A stretch of 64,000 bases of DNA. Source: Chryseobacterium sp. Leaf180 (GTDB taxonomy: Bacteria; Bacteroidota; Bacteroidia; Flavobacteriales; Weeksellaceae). The notes beneath the pieces are model-generated. The model saw only the letters and a list, made by a program, of their open reading frames with translations. It did not search any database and had not been told where the DNA came from. Positions within the stretch are counted from its first letter, which is position 1. Every line of letters begins with the position of its first letter. Of this stretch, positions 42,193-50,775 are shown piece after piece. The stretch covers positions 62,001-126,000 of the forward strand of contig NZ_LMPJ01000009.1 of NCBI RefSeq assembly GCF_001424585.1, written 5' to 3'. The position numbers and the translations under genes are program-made.

Positions 42193-42735
42193 TTAGAACT
42201 TATTCATTTCATCAATTTTGCTCTGAAGAAGCTTTATTTGATCCTTCAATGTTTTTATTTCATTTTTGTTGTTGATCACATTGCTTTTAAGAATCACATT
42301 TTTTGCGCGTTCGCTGTGCGCTTCGTCATCTTCATCCTCATTAATCTCTTCAATATCTTCCTGAATGTCTTCGATATCTTCATTAATCTCTTCAATATCT
42401 TCACTGATTTCCTCAATGTCTTCGCTGATTTCTTCAATATCTTCCTGGATATCTTCGATATCTTCCTGAATATCTTCAATCTTTTCATGACTTTTATTCA
42501 CCGACATCTGGATAAAAATTGCGAGATAAATTGCTTCCAGAGAAACCACTGTAGTCAGAATCAGAAGCATTTTATCAAACTCTACAATTCCCAGCGCGGG
42601 AAGCAGAAATGAGACGATAAAAAACAGGGAATGTACGATAAGTGAAGGTATCGAGCCAATCCACCAGGTTATGCCGTCGGCAATTTTCTCGAGAAATTCT
42701 AATTTGTCCTTTTGTGTTTCTACATTATTCATCAT
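42193..42735 (-). CDS. DUF1003-like membrane protein with heptad-repeat coiled coil
   Basis: 180 residues. Two membrane helices at about 33-50 and 55-77 with the DUF1003-like pattern ITWWIGSIPSLIVHSLFF and TVVSLEAIYLAIFIQMSVNK. From about residue 83 to 137 the protein is almost pure 7-residue repeats (EDIQEDI, EEISEDI, EEINEDI), very acidic, predicting a long coiled coil on the cytosolic side. A second helix (EIKTLKDQIKLLQSKIDEM) ends it. It overlaps the next gene by 4 nt. Family function unknown. Confidence 0.8.
   Translation of the reverse strand: MMNNVETQKDKLEFLEKIADGITWWIGSIPSLIVHSLFFIVSFLLPALGIVEFDKMLLILTTVVSLEAIYLAIFIQMSVNKSHEKIEDIQEDIEDIQEDIEEISEDIEEISEDIEEINEDIEDIQEDIEEINEDEDDEAHSERAKNVILKSNVINNKNEIKTLKDQIKLLQSKIDEMNKF
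42325..42489. repeat. 21-bp tandem repeat inside the DUF1003-like gene
   Basis: On the plus strand units such as CTTCAATATCTTC recur every 21 bp (seven codons), with sub-variants TCCTGAATG, ATTAATCTC and CTGATTTCC. About seven units are visible. The period keeps the frame, so copy-number change would lengthen or shorten the coiled coil by heptads. Confidence 0.8.
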
Positions 42736-43508
42736 AAAATATCTTTGGTAACGCCGATTCCAAATAAAGCAAAATCATATTTTGCGGGATCTTGCGCATC
42801 AAATTTACGAATTGCCAGATCGAGTTCGGCAACACTTTTCCAGTCATTTTGCGATCGTGTCAGCAAACCGAGTTTTCTGGAAATATTTCCTGTATGTACA
42901 TCCAGCGGAATCGATAAAAATTTTGCCTCTGTATTTTTCCAAATTCCCAGATCTACGCCGCGGTTGTCTTTTCGCACCATCCAACGAAGAAACATCATGA
43001 TTCTTTTAGACGAAGAATTTTTATAAGGCGAACTTATATGCTTATGACTTCTGTGTTTCTCCGGCAACAAAAATTGTATTCGGAAACGTTCAATCGCGTG
43101 ATAAAAATCGGTTTCGTTTTCTTCTGTTTTAAATAACATTTCCAAGCTCCCGTATTTCTCAAAAACATCACGAAATCTTCTGATAAAGTAAATAAAATCT
43201 TCTCCGCTGAAAGTTCGGTGAATGGCTTTATTTTCAATTTGTGAAAGATCTTTTTCGGTAAAATTCATAACGAAATCAAAAGGAGAATTTCCCATGAAAT
43301 CAAGCATTTTATCGGCAGATTTTAAGATCGCTTTGCGGTTTCCCCACGAAATAGTCGCTACCAGAAAACCTGCAATTTCCACGTCTTGCTGAAGCGAAAA
43401 ACGGTGCGGAATCTGCACCGGATCGTCATTTATAAATTCCGGATTGTTGTAAAAATCTGCCTTCTCATTCAGAAAACCGCGCAGCTCTTCAAAACTTAAG
43501 CTCATCAT
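42732..43508 (-). CDS. TIGR02757 family protein
   Basis: 258 residues, soluble and helical. Family marks: DPVQIPHRFSLQQDVEIAGF, LVATISWGNRKAILKSADK, KHISSPYKNSSSKRIMMFLR and WMVRKDNRGVDLGIW, then PLDVHTGNISRKLGLL. The late LDVHTG...SRKLGL...DPAKYDFALFGIG resembles DNA glycosylase-type helix-hairpin-helix folds. Function is not established. It overlaps the rnz gene by 4 nt, so it is part of rdgB-rnz-TIGR02757-DUF1003. Confidence 0.85.
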   Translation of the reverse strand: MMSLSFEELRGFLNEKADFYNNPEFINDDPVQIPHRFSLQQDVEIAGFLVATISWGNRKAILKSADKMLDFMGNSPFDFVMNFTEKDLSQIENKAIHRTFSGEDFIYFIRRFRDVFEKYGSLEMLFKTEENETDFYHAIERFRIQFLLPEKHRSHKHISSPYKNSSSKRIMMFLRWMVRKDNRGVDLGIWKNTEAKFLSIPLDVHTGNISRKLGLLTRSQNDWKSVAELDLAIRKFDAQDPAKYDFALFGIGVTKDIL

Positions 43509-44422
43509 AAGATTTTTACCACTTCAAGTGCTTTCGGCAAATAGGTATTCGGGAAAATCTCACGTGCCTCATCTGTAAAAACCGTCAGATCGTTATACCG
43601 GTTCGAAAAATGACCCAAAATAAGTTTTCCAACTTCCGCTTTTTTAGCAATAATTGCCGCTTCACGCGCGGTGGCGTGACCTGTATAATCTGCCATTTCC
43701 TTTAAATCATGCAGAAAAGTGGATTCGTGATACAAAACCGTCACATTTTTTATAATAGGAATTACAGATTCCAAATATTTGGTGTCGCTGCAAAACGCAT
43801 AAGAAACTTGGGGAGCAGGATCGAGCGTGAGTTTTTCATTTTTCAAAACAAATCCATCACTCAGTACAAAATCTTTTCCGGCTTTAATGTTGTGATAATC
43901 GCAGGTTTCAATCTCGCTGTATTTTGCGATTTCAGCCATATTAAGATGACGGTCTTTTGGTTTTTCTTTAAACAAATATCCGTTACAGTAAATCCTGTGG
44001 TTCAGTGGAATCGTGTATACTTCTACTCTACTGTCTTCATAAATTTTCTCTGAATTGCTTCCGCTTAATTCATGATAAACCACCTCAAAACCACGGTGTG
44101 TTTCGGTAATCGTAAAAATAGTTTCCAGCATTTTTTTAATGCCTTTCGGACCATACACATGAAGCGGCATTTCGCGTCCCAGAAGTCTGAAAGACGCAAT
44201 CAAACCTGGCAAACCAAAACAATGGTCGCCATGAAGATGTGAAATAAAAATATGGTTAATCTTTGAAAATCTCGCTTTTGCCTTGCGCAACTGCACCTGC
44301 GTTCCTTCGCCACAATCGATGAGAAAATGACGTTCTTCCATCTCCAGAAGCTGCGATGTCGGTGATGTATTGACAGTCGGAATAGCCGAGTTGAAACCTA
44401 AAATCGTTAAATACGTGCTCAA
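43505..44422 (-). CDS. rnz: Ribonuclease Z
   Basis: 305 residues, metallo-beta-lactamase fold. The zinc motif HLHGDH (His62, His64, Asp66, His67) follows FLIDCGEGTQVQLRKAK, and PLNHRIYCNGYLFKE is the family's PxxH-type segment; later CSDTKYLESV, ESTFLHD and GHFSNRY supply further ligands. It removes 3' trailers from tRNA precursors. In this genome it matters because the visible tRNA 3' end does not encode CCA. Confidence 0.95.
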   Translation of the reverse strand: MSTYLTILGFNSAIPTVNTSPTSQLLEMEERHFLIDCGEGTQVQLRKAKARFSKINHIFISHLHGDHCFGLPGLIASFRLLGREMPLHVYGPKGIKKMLETIFTITETHRGFEVVYHELSGSNSEKIYEDSRVEVYTIPLNHRIYCNGYLFKEKPKDRHLNMAEIAKYSEIETCDYHNIKAGKDFVLSDGFVLKNEKLTLDPAPQVSYAFCSDTKYLESVIPIIKNVTVLYHESTFLHDLKEMADYTGHATAREAAIIAKKAEVGKLILGHFSNRYNDLTVFTDEAREIFPNTYLPKALEVVKIL

Positions 44423-44427
44423 AATAA

Positions 44428-45015
44428 TTAGTTTTGCTGCGGCCGTTTTGCCACAATGTCTTTCAGAAAAAGATCGAGCGCCTGTTTGCGGTGGCTGATC
44501 TTGTTTTTATCTTCTGGGTTCATCTCCGCAAATGTCTGGCCTAAACCTTCCGGAACAAAAATCGGATCGTAACCAAAACCTTTAAAACCTTTATTGTCAT
44601 CCAAAAGATTTCCGTAGACACGACCTTCAAAATACTGTGCTCCGGTTTCATTATAATAACATAAAACCGTGATAAAATAGGCCTTACGGTTTTCTTCGCC
44701 CTGCATTTCTTCCAAAACTTTCGCGATATTTTTTGCAAAATCATGATCGCCTGCATATCGGGCAGAAAAAATTCCGGGACGGCCGCCGAGCGCTTCCACT
44801 ACAAGTCCGCTGTCGTCTCCCAAACTTGGAATTCCGGTTTTTTCGAAGCAATATTTAGCTTTAATTAATGCATTCGCTCGAAAAGAATCGCCGTCTTCTA
44901 CAATTTCCTCGTGAAGATCATAATCGGCAAGACTTTTAACGGCAAAATCTCTGCCTAAAATCTGCTGAATTTCTTCCTTTTTATGTTCGTTATGTGTCGC
45001 TACAAGTAATTCCAT
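44428..45015 (-). CDS. rdgB: RdgB/HAM1-type dITP/XTP pyrophosphatase
   Basis: 195 residues from ATG at 45015 (MELLVATHNEHKKEEI). The family start LLVATHNEHKKEE binds the nucleotide; SLGDDSGLVVEALGGRPGIF carries the catalytic acidic residues; GFGYDPIFVPEGLGQTFAEM and SHRKQAL close the pocket. It removes inosine, xanthosine and similar non-standard purine triphosphates. Gene gap to rnz is 5 nt, so the two are co-transcribed. Confidence 0.95.
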   Translation of the reverse strand: MELLVATHNEHKKEEIQQILGRDFAVKSLADYDLHEEIVEDGDSFRANALIKAKYCFEKTGIPSLGDDSGLVVEALGGRPGIFSARYAGDHDFAKNIAKVLEEMQGEENRKAYFITVLCYYNETGAQYFEGRVYGNLLDDNKGFKGFGYDPIFVPEGLGQTFAEMNPEDKNKISHRKQALDLFLKDIVAKRPQQN

Positions 45016-45029
45016 AATCATTTTAATAA

Positions 45030-45875
45030 TCAGATATTGTGCTGAATATTTTGAGCATCAGCAGATTTGTAAAATTTTAAAAACAGAAAGAGGAAAATTG
45101 CAAAAAGTAAGATTCCAATTGACAAAACGGTATATTCTGAAATATCAAATGCGTCGGCAAAGCTTTCTGTCTTCACGAAAAAGATTATTACCGTCGAGCA
45201 AAAATTGTTGAAACCATGAAGTAACATTGGCAAAAGAAGCGACTGCGTTTTGTGATAAACCAAGCCTAAAACGATTCCCAAAAGTACGGCACCTACGAAC
45301 TGCCACGGATTTCCGTGCACTAAACCAAAAACGAGCGATGCAATAAGAATGGCAACCCAAGGTTTTACACCGTTGTTGATCATTCCCTTCTGAATAATCC
45401 CGCGGAAAACAATTTCCTCTAAAATCGGCGCCATAATCACAGCAGTAATGAACATCGAAAGCGGCTCGTCAACAAGCTGCTCCATCAGCTTTGAAAAAAA
45501 TTCGTAAAACTCTCCGAAGAACGGTCCGGTTGTCGGGATCTGAGAGGTGATAAATTCAGCAATGAACATCATCCCAAGCATCATCGGAAAAATTAAAATA
45601 TAATTTGAAAGTTTGGTTGGCGAAAAATTAAAACTGAGCTTTCTTTTCGTTGAAGGCCTCACCATAAAAAAATCGTAAAAAGCGATACAGGTGCAGAAAA
45701 TGATGGCATTTCCAACCATTAAAAAGATCGGCATAAGCGTAAAATTCAGCTTAAAAAATGTCATTCCCAAAAGCACCAATCCATTAACGGCGATCGATGA
45801 AAATATAAACCCAGCGACCATAATCAGCGCGGCAAGCCAATCGAATTTATAATAAGAAAAACGGTCTTTCTGCAT
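45030..45875 (-). CDS. CPBP-family intramembrane metalloprotease
   Basis: 281 residues from ATG at 45875 (MQKDRFSYYKFDW); the ATG at 45923 adds a polar stretch. About eight membrane segments. Active-site motifs are EEIVFRGIIQ (EExxxR), FGLVHGNPWQF (FxxxH) and LHGFNNF (HxxxN), typical of the CAAX-protease/bacteriocin-processing group. Substrate unknown. It precedes rdgB by 14 nt in the same direction. Confidence 0.88.
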   Translation of the reverse strand: MQKDRFSYYKFDWLAALIMVAGFIFSSIAVNGLVLLGMTFFKLNFTLMPIFLMVGNAIIFCTCIAFYDFFMVRPSTKRKLSFNFSPTKLSNYILIFPMMLGMMFIAEFITSQIPTTGPFFGEFYEFFSKLMEQLVDEPLSMFITAVIMAPILEEIVFRGIIQKGMINNGVKPWVAILIASLVFGLVHGNPWQFVGAVLLGIVLGLVYHKTQSLLLPMLLHGFNNFCSTVIIFFVKTESFADAFDISEYTVLSIGILLFAIFLFLFLKFYKSADAQNIQHNI

Positions 45876-46010
45876 GAATGTGAGATTTTTTTTAGGTGAA
45901 CAAAGATAATTTAATTTAAGCAAAAACCGGGCGAAGGCGGTAAATAATGACTTTGAGGCAGGTTGTTTATTCCATATAAAAACACGATTTTTGCAACTTC
46001 AAAATACGAT

Positions 46011-47606
46011 ATGTCTGATCTGATCAAAGAAATAGAGAGAAGAAAAACCTTTGGGATAATCTCTCACCCCGATGCCGGAAAAACCACGCTTACCGAGAAA
46101 CTCCTTCTTTTCGGTGGGGCAATTCAGGAAGCCGGCGCGGTAAAATCAAACAAAATAAAGAAAGGCGCAACGTCCGATTTCATGGAAATTGAGCGCCAGA
46201 GAGGGATTTCGGTAGCAACATCGGTTCTTGCTTTCGAATATAAAAATCATAAAATAAACATCCTCGATACGCCCGGTCACAAAGATTTTGCGGAAGATAC
46301 GTACCGAACTTTAACGGCCGTAGATTCTGTAATCGTGGTGATAGACGTGGCAAAAGGAGTCGAAGAACAGACCGAAAAACTCGTGAAAGTCTGCCGCATG
46401 CGGAACATTCCGATGTTGGTTTTTATCAACAAACTTGACCGTGAAGGTAAAGATGCTTTTGATCTTTTGGATGAGGTTGAACAGAAACTCGGTTTAAGGG
46501 TTTGTCCGCTTTCTCTGCCGATCGGAATGGGCGCAGATTTTCAGGGAATTTATAACATCTGGGAAAATAATATTCAGCTGTTTTTAGAGGAAAAGAAGCA
46601 GAAAGTTGGTGAAGCGATTAAATTTGATGACATCAGCGACAAGAATATCGACGAAATTATCGGTGAAAAGGCAGCTGCGAATCTTCGTGAAGAACTGGAA
46701 TTAATTCAGTCTGTTTATCCGGAATTTAACCGTGAAGATTATATGAATGGCGAACTTCAGCCTGTGTTTTTCGGTTCGGCTTTAAATAATTTTGGAGTTC
46801 GCGAACTGCTCGACGCATTTATCGAAATTGCTCCTAAACCTCAGCCTAAAGAAAGCGACACGCGACTTGTGAAACCTGAAGAAAATAATTTTACAGGATT
46901 TGTTTTTAAAATTCATGCGAATATGGATCCGAAACATAGAGACCGTTTGGCTTTCGTGAAAATTGTTTCCGGTACATTTAAAAGAAATGAAAATTATCTT
47001 TTGGTACGAGAAGGCAAAAAGATGAAATTTTCTTCACCCAACGCATTTTTCGCCGACAAAAAAGAAGTGGTGGACGAAAGTTTTCCCGGAGATATTGTCG
47101 GGCTGCACGATACGGGAAGTTTCAGAATCGGTGATACGCTGACTGGCGGTGAAAAAATCAACTTTAAAGGCATTCCGAGTTTTTCACCAGAGCATTTCAG
47201 ATATATCAATAATAATGATCCGCTGAAGGCAAAACAACTCGCGAAAGGTATCGATCAGCTGATGGATGAAGGTGTGGCGCAGCTTTTTACGATGGAAATG
47301 AACAACCGGAAAATCATCGGAACTGTCGGTGCGCTGCAGTATGAAGTTATACAATACCGTTTGGAACACGAATACGGCGCAAAATGTACCTACGAACCAC
47401 TTTCTATGCACAAAGCTTGCTGGGTAGAAGCCGACGAAAAGTCTGAAGAATTTAATGAATTTGCAAGATTAAAACAGCGTTTTCTGGCGCGTGACAAATA
47501 TAACCAATTGGTTTTTCTTGCAGATTCGTCATTTACGATTCATATGACGCAGGAAAAATTCCCGAATGTAAAACTACATTTCATCAGTGAATTTCAGGAA
47601 AAATAA
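46011..47606 (+). CDS. prfC: Peptide chain release factor 3
   Basis: 531 residues from ATG at 46011 (MSDLIKEIERRKTFG); the frame extends upstream to 45963 without support. Translational GTPase motifs: SHPDAGKTTLTEK (G1), DTPGHKDFAEDTYR (G3) and NKLDREGKD (G4), then domain II and the RF3-specific C-terminus (MTQEKFPNVKLHFIS). RF3 releases RF1/RF2 from ribosomes after termination. Single gene closed by a terminator. Confidence 0.96.
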   Translation: MSDLIKEIERRKTFGIISHPDAGKTTLTEKLLLFGGAIQEAGAVKSNKIKKGATSDFMEIERQRGISVATSVLAFEYKNHKINILDTPGHKDFAEDTYRTLTAVDSVIVVIDVAKGVEEQTEKLVKVCRMRNIPMLVFINKLDREGKDAFDLLDEVEQKLGLRVCPLSLPIGMGADFQGIYNIWENNIQLFLEEKKQKVGEAIKFDDISDKNIDEIIGEKAAANLREELELIQSVYPEFNREDYMNGELQPVFFGSALNNFGVRELLDAFIEIAPKPQPKESDTRLVKPEENNFTGFVFKIHANMDPKHRDRLAFVKIVSGTFKRNENYLLVREGKKMKFSSPNAFFADKKEVVDESFPGDIVGLHDTGSFRIGDTLTGGEKINFKGIPSFSPEHFRYINNNDPLKAKQLAKGIDQLMDEGVAQLFTMEMNNRKIIGTVGALQYEVIQYRLEHEYGAKCTYEPLSMHKACWVEADEKSEEFNEFARLKQRFLARDKYNQLVFLADSSFTIHMTQEKFPNVKLHFISEFQEK

Positions 47607-47609
47607 AAC

Positions 47610-47637
47610 AAACCCGGTTTTCGAGCCGGGTTTTTTG
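47610..47637 (+). terminator. Terminator after prfC
   Basis: AACCCGG, loop, CCGGGTT followed by a T run. Confidence 0.85.
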
Positions 47638-47674
47638 TTGGTATAAATATTCTCGCTTAAATGACTATACCAGA

Positions 47675-47946
47675 TTAACTGTATTCAACAATCATATCAT
47701 CTACATAACAGTACAGCCATTTTTCGCCGGTTTCTGAAGATATTACAACAGGATGAGAGGTTTCTTTGCAGTGATGCGACATATGCTGCATGGGGGAAGA
47801 GTCGCAGCACAAAGTAACTCCGCAAGTCTGACATGTACGCAAATGCACCCATTCTGTCCCTTCTTTCACACATTTTTCGCACTCGTTATTTCCGCCGTTT
47901 TTAATGTTTTTATGCCTGAAATATGATCACAAATTTTATTTTCCAT
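47675..47946 (-). pseudogene. UBP-type zinc-finger protein with an apparent frameshift
   Basis: From ATG at 47946 the frame reads MENKICDHISGIKT and then runs to an early stop. One base shift later, another frame gives NGGNNECEKCVKEGTEWVHL, RTCQTCGVTLCCDSSPMQHM and WLYCYVDDMIVEY, which is a UBP-type zinc finger (C-D-H, C..C, C..C, H-x3-H, C). Adding one A (minus strand) to the run at 47907-47911 joins the two into one 90-residue protein. So the gene is either inactivated, or the assembly lost one base at a homopolymer. It starts 3 nt after the flavoprotein stop, so they form an operon. Confidence 0.75.
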
Positions 47947-47948
47947 AA

Positions 47949-49187
47949 TTATAATTTAGATAAATACTGATGAACCTGCGTTACTGCCATTGCACCCTCG
48001 CCGACTGCCGAAGCCACTCTTTTTACAGAATTAAACCGTACATCGCCTGCTGCAAATGATCCCGGAACGCTGGTTTCCAAATGATAAGGCTGACGTTCTT
48101 CCTGCCAGCAGCATTTAAATTGATCCAGTCCGACAAGATCGCTTCCTGTAAATAAATAACCATTTATGTCGCGGCAAATCGCGGTTTCTGCCGACCATTC
48201 TGTATTGGGTTTTCCGCCGATACAGATAAATAATTTTGAAGTTTCATGCCATTTTTCGGTAGAATTTTTAGAATTTTTAATTTTAATTCGCTCCAGATAG
48301 TCATCCCCGTCAAGTTCTGTCACCTGAGAGTTGTATAAAACATGAATATTCTGGATACTTTCAATTCTCCGAACAAGATAATCTGACAGAGTTTCAGAAA
48401 GATTTTCCTTTCTGATGACCATGAAAACTCGTTTCGCAAAACCCGAAAAATAAACCGCTGCCTGACCTGCAGAATTTCCGCCACCTACAATGTACAGATC
48501 TATATCCTGACAGAAAAAAGCTTCGCTGGCGCCCGCTCCATAATAAACCCCTTTATGGAAAAAGCGTTTTTCATCCGGAAGATTCAGTCTCGCATATTCC
48601 ACGCCGGTTGCACAGATATTGGTTTTTGCAACAAGTTTTTCACCCGATGCAAAATCAACATGTATTTTTTTATCGTAAAACGTTCCTTTGATTCCTTCTT
48701 TTAAAAGAAGAATTTCCACGCCAAATTTCAGCGCCTGCTGTCTCGCTCGCTCCGCTAAATTTGCGCCTGAAATTCCTTCAGGAAAACCGAGATAATTTTC
48801 TATCATCGAGCTTGTGCCAGCCTGTCCGCCAACAGCTTCTCTTTCAATAAGAATCGTTTTAAGACCTTCTGAAGCGGCATAAACTGCGGCACTCAAACCA
48901 GCCGGACCGGCGCCGTAAATAGACAGATCATATTCTTTATATTTTGGTTTGGTAATCCATCCCAATGTTTTGGCGATCTCCTCAAGCGAAGGATTTACAA
49001 GAATTTCTCCGTCAGGAAACTCAATCATCGGATGAAGTTCCGGATTTATAGAAGATACCTTTTCGGAACTCAAATCGGAATCTGATAAATTATGCCACTC
49101 AAAATCAACAACACTTCTGTTAAGAAAATCTCTGATGGGATACGTCTCAGACGAGTCTGCCTTTCCGTATATTTTTAGTTTATTCAT
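47949..49187 (-). CDS. Thioredoxin-reductase-like flavoprotein without the CxxC
   Basis: 412 residues. Residues 1-75 look like a thioredoxin-fold domain with no cysteines (LKIYGKADSSETYPIRDFLN). Then a class II TrxR core: FAD site GAGPAGLSAAVYAA, NADPH site GGGNSAGQAAVYF and FAD site GSFAAGDVRFNSVKRVA. Where TrxR has CATC, this protein reads YYGAGASEAFFC, so the redox-active disulfide is missing. It likely passes electrons from NADPH to something other than thioredoxin. The gene for a UBP zinc finger follows directly, a pairing known from other bacteria. Confidence 0.85.
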   Translation of the reverse strand: MNKLKIYGKADSSETYPIRDFLNRSVVDFEWHNLSDSDLSSEKVSSINPELHPMIEFPDGEILVNPSLEEIAKTLGWITKPKYKEYDLSIYGAGPAGLSAAVYAASEGLKTILIEREAVGGQAGTSSMIENYLGFPEGISGANLAERARQQALKFGVEILLLKEGIKGTFYDKKIHVDFASGEKLVAKTNICATGVEYARLNLPDEKRFFHKGVYYGAGASEAFFCQDIDLYIVGGGNSAGQAAVYFSGFAKRVFMVIRKENLSETLSDYLVRRIESIQNIHVLYNSQVTELDGDDYLERIKIKNSKNSTEKWHETSKLFICIGGKPNTEWSAETAICRDINGYLFTGSDLVGLDQFKCCWQEERQPYHLETSVPGSFAAGDVRFNSVKRVASAVGEGAMAVTQVHQYLSKL

Positions 49188-49395
49188 AAATGAGATGGTT
49201 TATTATATAAAGCTTATCAAATTTCAGAAAAAATAATGAAAAATGCAGAAGTAAAACCACTGTCAAAAATTTTCCTTTCACCTTTTGCTTTAAACTTTAA
49301 TTAAATAAAGCATGACATTTTAACCTGACTAAAACTGAAATTTATAAAACGTATTATTGAATCTTTAAAACTTTAATTAAATTTTTACTGAAATA

Positions 49396-49426
49396 TTTGC
49401 ATTACTCATTTATTGTCGTATATTTG
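49396..49426 (+). promoter_or_regulatory. Promoter of the cold-shock gene
   Basis: TTTG (49396-49399), 19 nt, TATATTTG (49419-49426): a full match to the Bacteroidota consensus. The start site should lie near 49432, giving a leader of about 240 nt before the ATG at 49671. In the rest of the 49188-49670 gap I see no gene. Confidence 0.75.
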
Positions 49427-49670
49427 TAAAATAATAATGCAGCTGTCACGGTAGATATAAATAAGAATAGATTTTGTTTCTTATTTTTACTGAAAGATCC
49501 GCTCACTTTTGTTACAAATATTTAGGTGCTCTACCTTTTAAGACGTTTGATTTTCACGCTTAAATTTTACCCATCCATAATTTTTTTTCAAATTTATTAT
49601 CGTTTTGAGAAATCAAAGCCGCGGGATTTTCCTGCAAACAAAACAGAATAATTTTTTTAATACTTATACA

Positions 49671-49862
49671 ATGCAACAAGGAACAGTAAAATTCTTTAAC
49701 GAAACTAAAGGATTTGGTTTTATTACTCCATCAGCTGGTGGACCAGACGTTTTCGTACACACTTCAGGATTAGTGGATAATATCCGCGAAAATGATGTAG
49801 TAACTTTCGATACTCAAAATGGTAACAAAGGTGTAAATGCAGTAAACGTTAAAATAGCGTAA
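49671..49862 (+). CDS. CspA-family cold shock protein
   Basis: 63 residues, one cold shock domain. RNP1 is KGFGFITP and RNP2 is VFVHTS, both RNA-binding. The frame is open farther upstream to 49605, but the protein start QGTVKFFNETKGFGF is invariant. It binds single-stranded RNA and acts as an RNA chaperone. The long leader and strong promoter suggest thermoregulation of its own mRNA, as in other csp genes; that is inference. Confidence 0.95.
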   Translation: MQQGTVKFFNETKGFGFITPSAGGPDVFVHTSGLVDNIRENDVVTFDTQNGNKGVNAVNVKIA

Positions 49863-49889
49863 CTACATTTTTCAAACACACATGATATG

Positions 49890-49922
49890 AGAGCAGATAA
49901 TTATTTTATCTGCTCTTTTTTT
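49890..49922 (+). terminator. Terminator after the cold-shock gene
   Basis: AGAGCAGATAA-TTATT-TTATCTGCTCT followed by T7. Confidence 0.88.
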
Positions 49923-49941
49923 GTATTCTATTTCGATAAAT

Positions 49942-50775
49942 TTAATAAGGGTTTGCAGAAATACAGTTCTGAATCTGCTCTTCAGTGGGCTTCTGAATAA
50001 TTTTAATACTCTGATTCTGATCAATATGTATTAACCCTAATTTTTCAAATGCATTCAGCCAGGCCTTCATCGGCAAAACCTTCCATTTTTCTCTGTAGCT
50101 TAGAGCATTTTTGATAATTGAATCAAAATAATTGAGTGGCGGATCGTATTTATTGTGATACTGATGCAGAATAAAATCATTTACAAAAATTTGCTCAATT
50201 CCTTTTTGGTGAAATGACATCGCAAAATCAGTATCTTCAGCGCCATAACCAATAAAAGACTCATCAAAACCACCAATTTCCTGAAAAGTTTTTTTCTGAA
50301 CCGCAAATATCAAAGACCAAAACTGCAGGTGATGAACCGGTTCGCCGGCTGGAATATTCTGACGTGCGGGATGCGAAACAGCACTTTCTAAAAGTTGATT
50401 GAAATTTCCATTTTCCGGAAGCATAGGCAAATATTTCGGATAGGCAGCAATAATTTTTTCCGGACTTAATTTATTCAGTAAACTTTCAAATAAAGTCAGC
50501 GAAACGATGCAGTCAACATCGATAAATATGATATTTTGTGTTTTCGCAGCCTTAATACCGAAATTTCTGGCAGCGGCAAGCGGCAAATTTTCTTTGTGAA
50601 TCATCACCTGTATTTCCACATTCAAACCTTCAGGAAAAAAAATATTTTCTGGATCATCCATACAAATCACCTGAATGTCGACAGGCAAAACCGTGGAAGC
50701 TTTTATGGATTCCAGAAGGTTGCCGAGTTGCTTTCTCCTTCCTTTTACAATCGTAACAACGCTAAATTCAGGCAT
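49942..50775 (-). CDS. Family 2 glycosyltransferase
   Basis: 277 residues, GT-A fold. FSVVTIVKGRRKQLGNLLES is the start, LPLAAARNFGIKAAKTQNII and FIDVDCIV give the DxD-type metal site, and EIGGFDESFIGYGAEDTDFA is the acceptor-site motif seen in galactosyl- and N-acetylgalactosaminyl-type enzymes. It is the last gene of the five-enzyme operon and overlaps the previous gene by 8 nt. Substrate unknown. Confidence 0.85.
   Translation of the reverse strand: MPEFSVVTIVKGRRKQLGNLLESIKASTVLPVDIQVICMDDPENIFFPEGLNVEIQVMIHKENLPLAAARNFGIKAAKTQNIIFIDVDCIVSLTLFESLLNKLSPEKIIAAYPKYLPMLPENGNFNQLLESAVSHPARQNIPAGEPVHHLQFWSLIFAVQKKTFQEIGGFDESFIGYGAEDTDFAMSFHQKGIEQIFVNDFILHQYHNKYDPPLNYFDSIIKNALSYREKWKVLPMKAWLNAFEKLGLIHIDQNQSIKIIQKPTEEQIQNCISANPY

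Noticed and set aside
42325-42489. CRISPR or regulatory repeat array
   Set aside because: The 21-bp periodicity is fully explained by heptad codons inside a coding gene.
47675-47869. Zinc-finger gene starting at a GTG at 47869
   Set aside because: That start would drop the upstream NECEKC cysteines and the CDH ligands, which are present in frame or one base out of frame; a frameshifted longer gene explains the data better.
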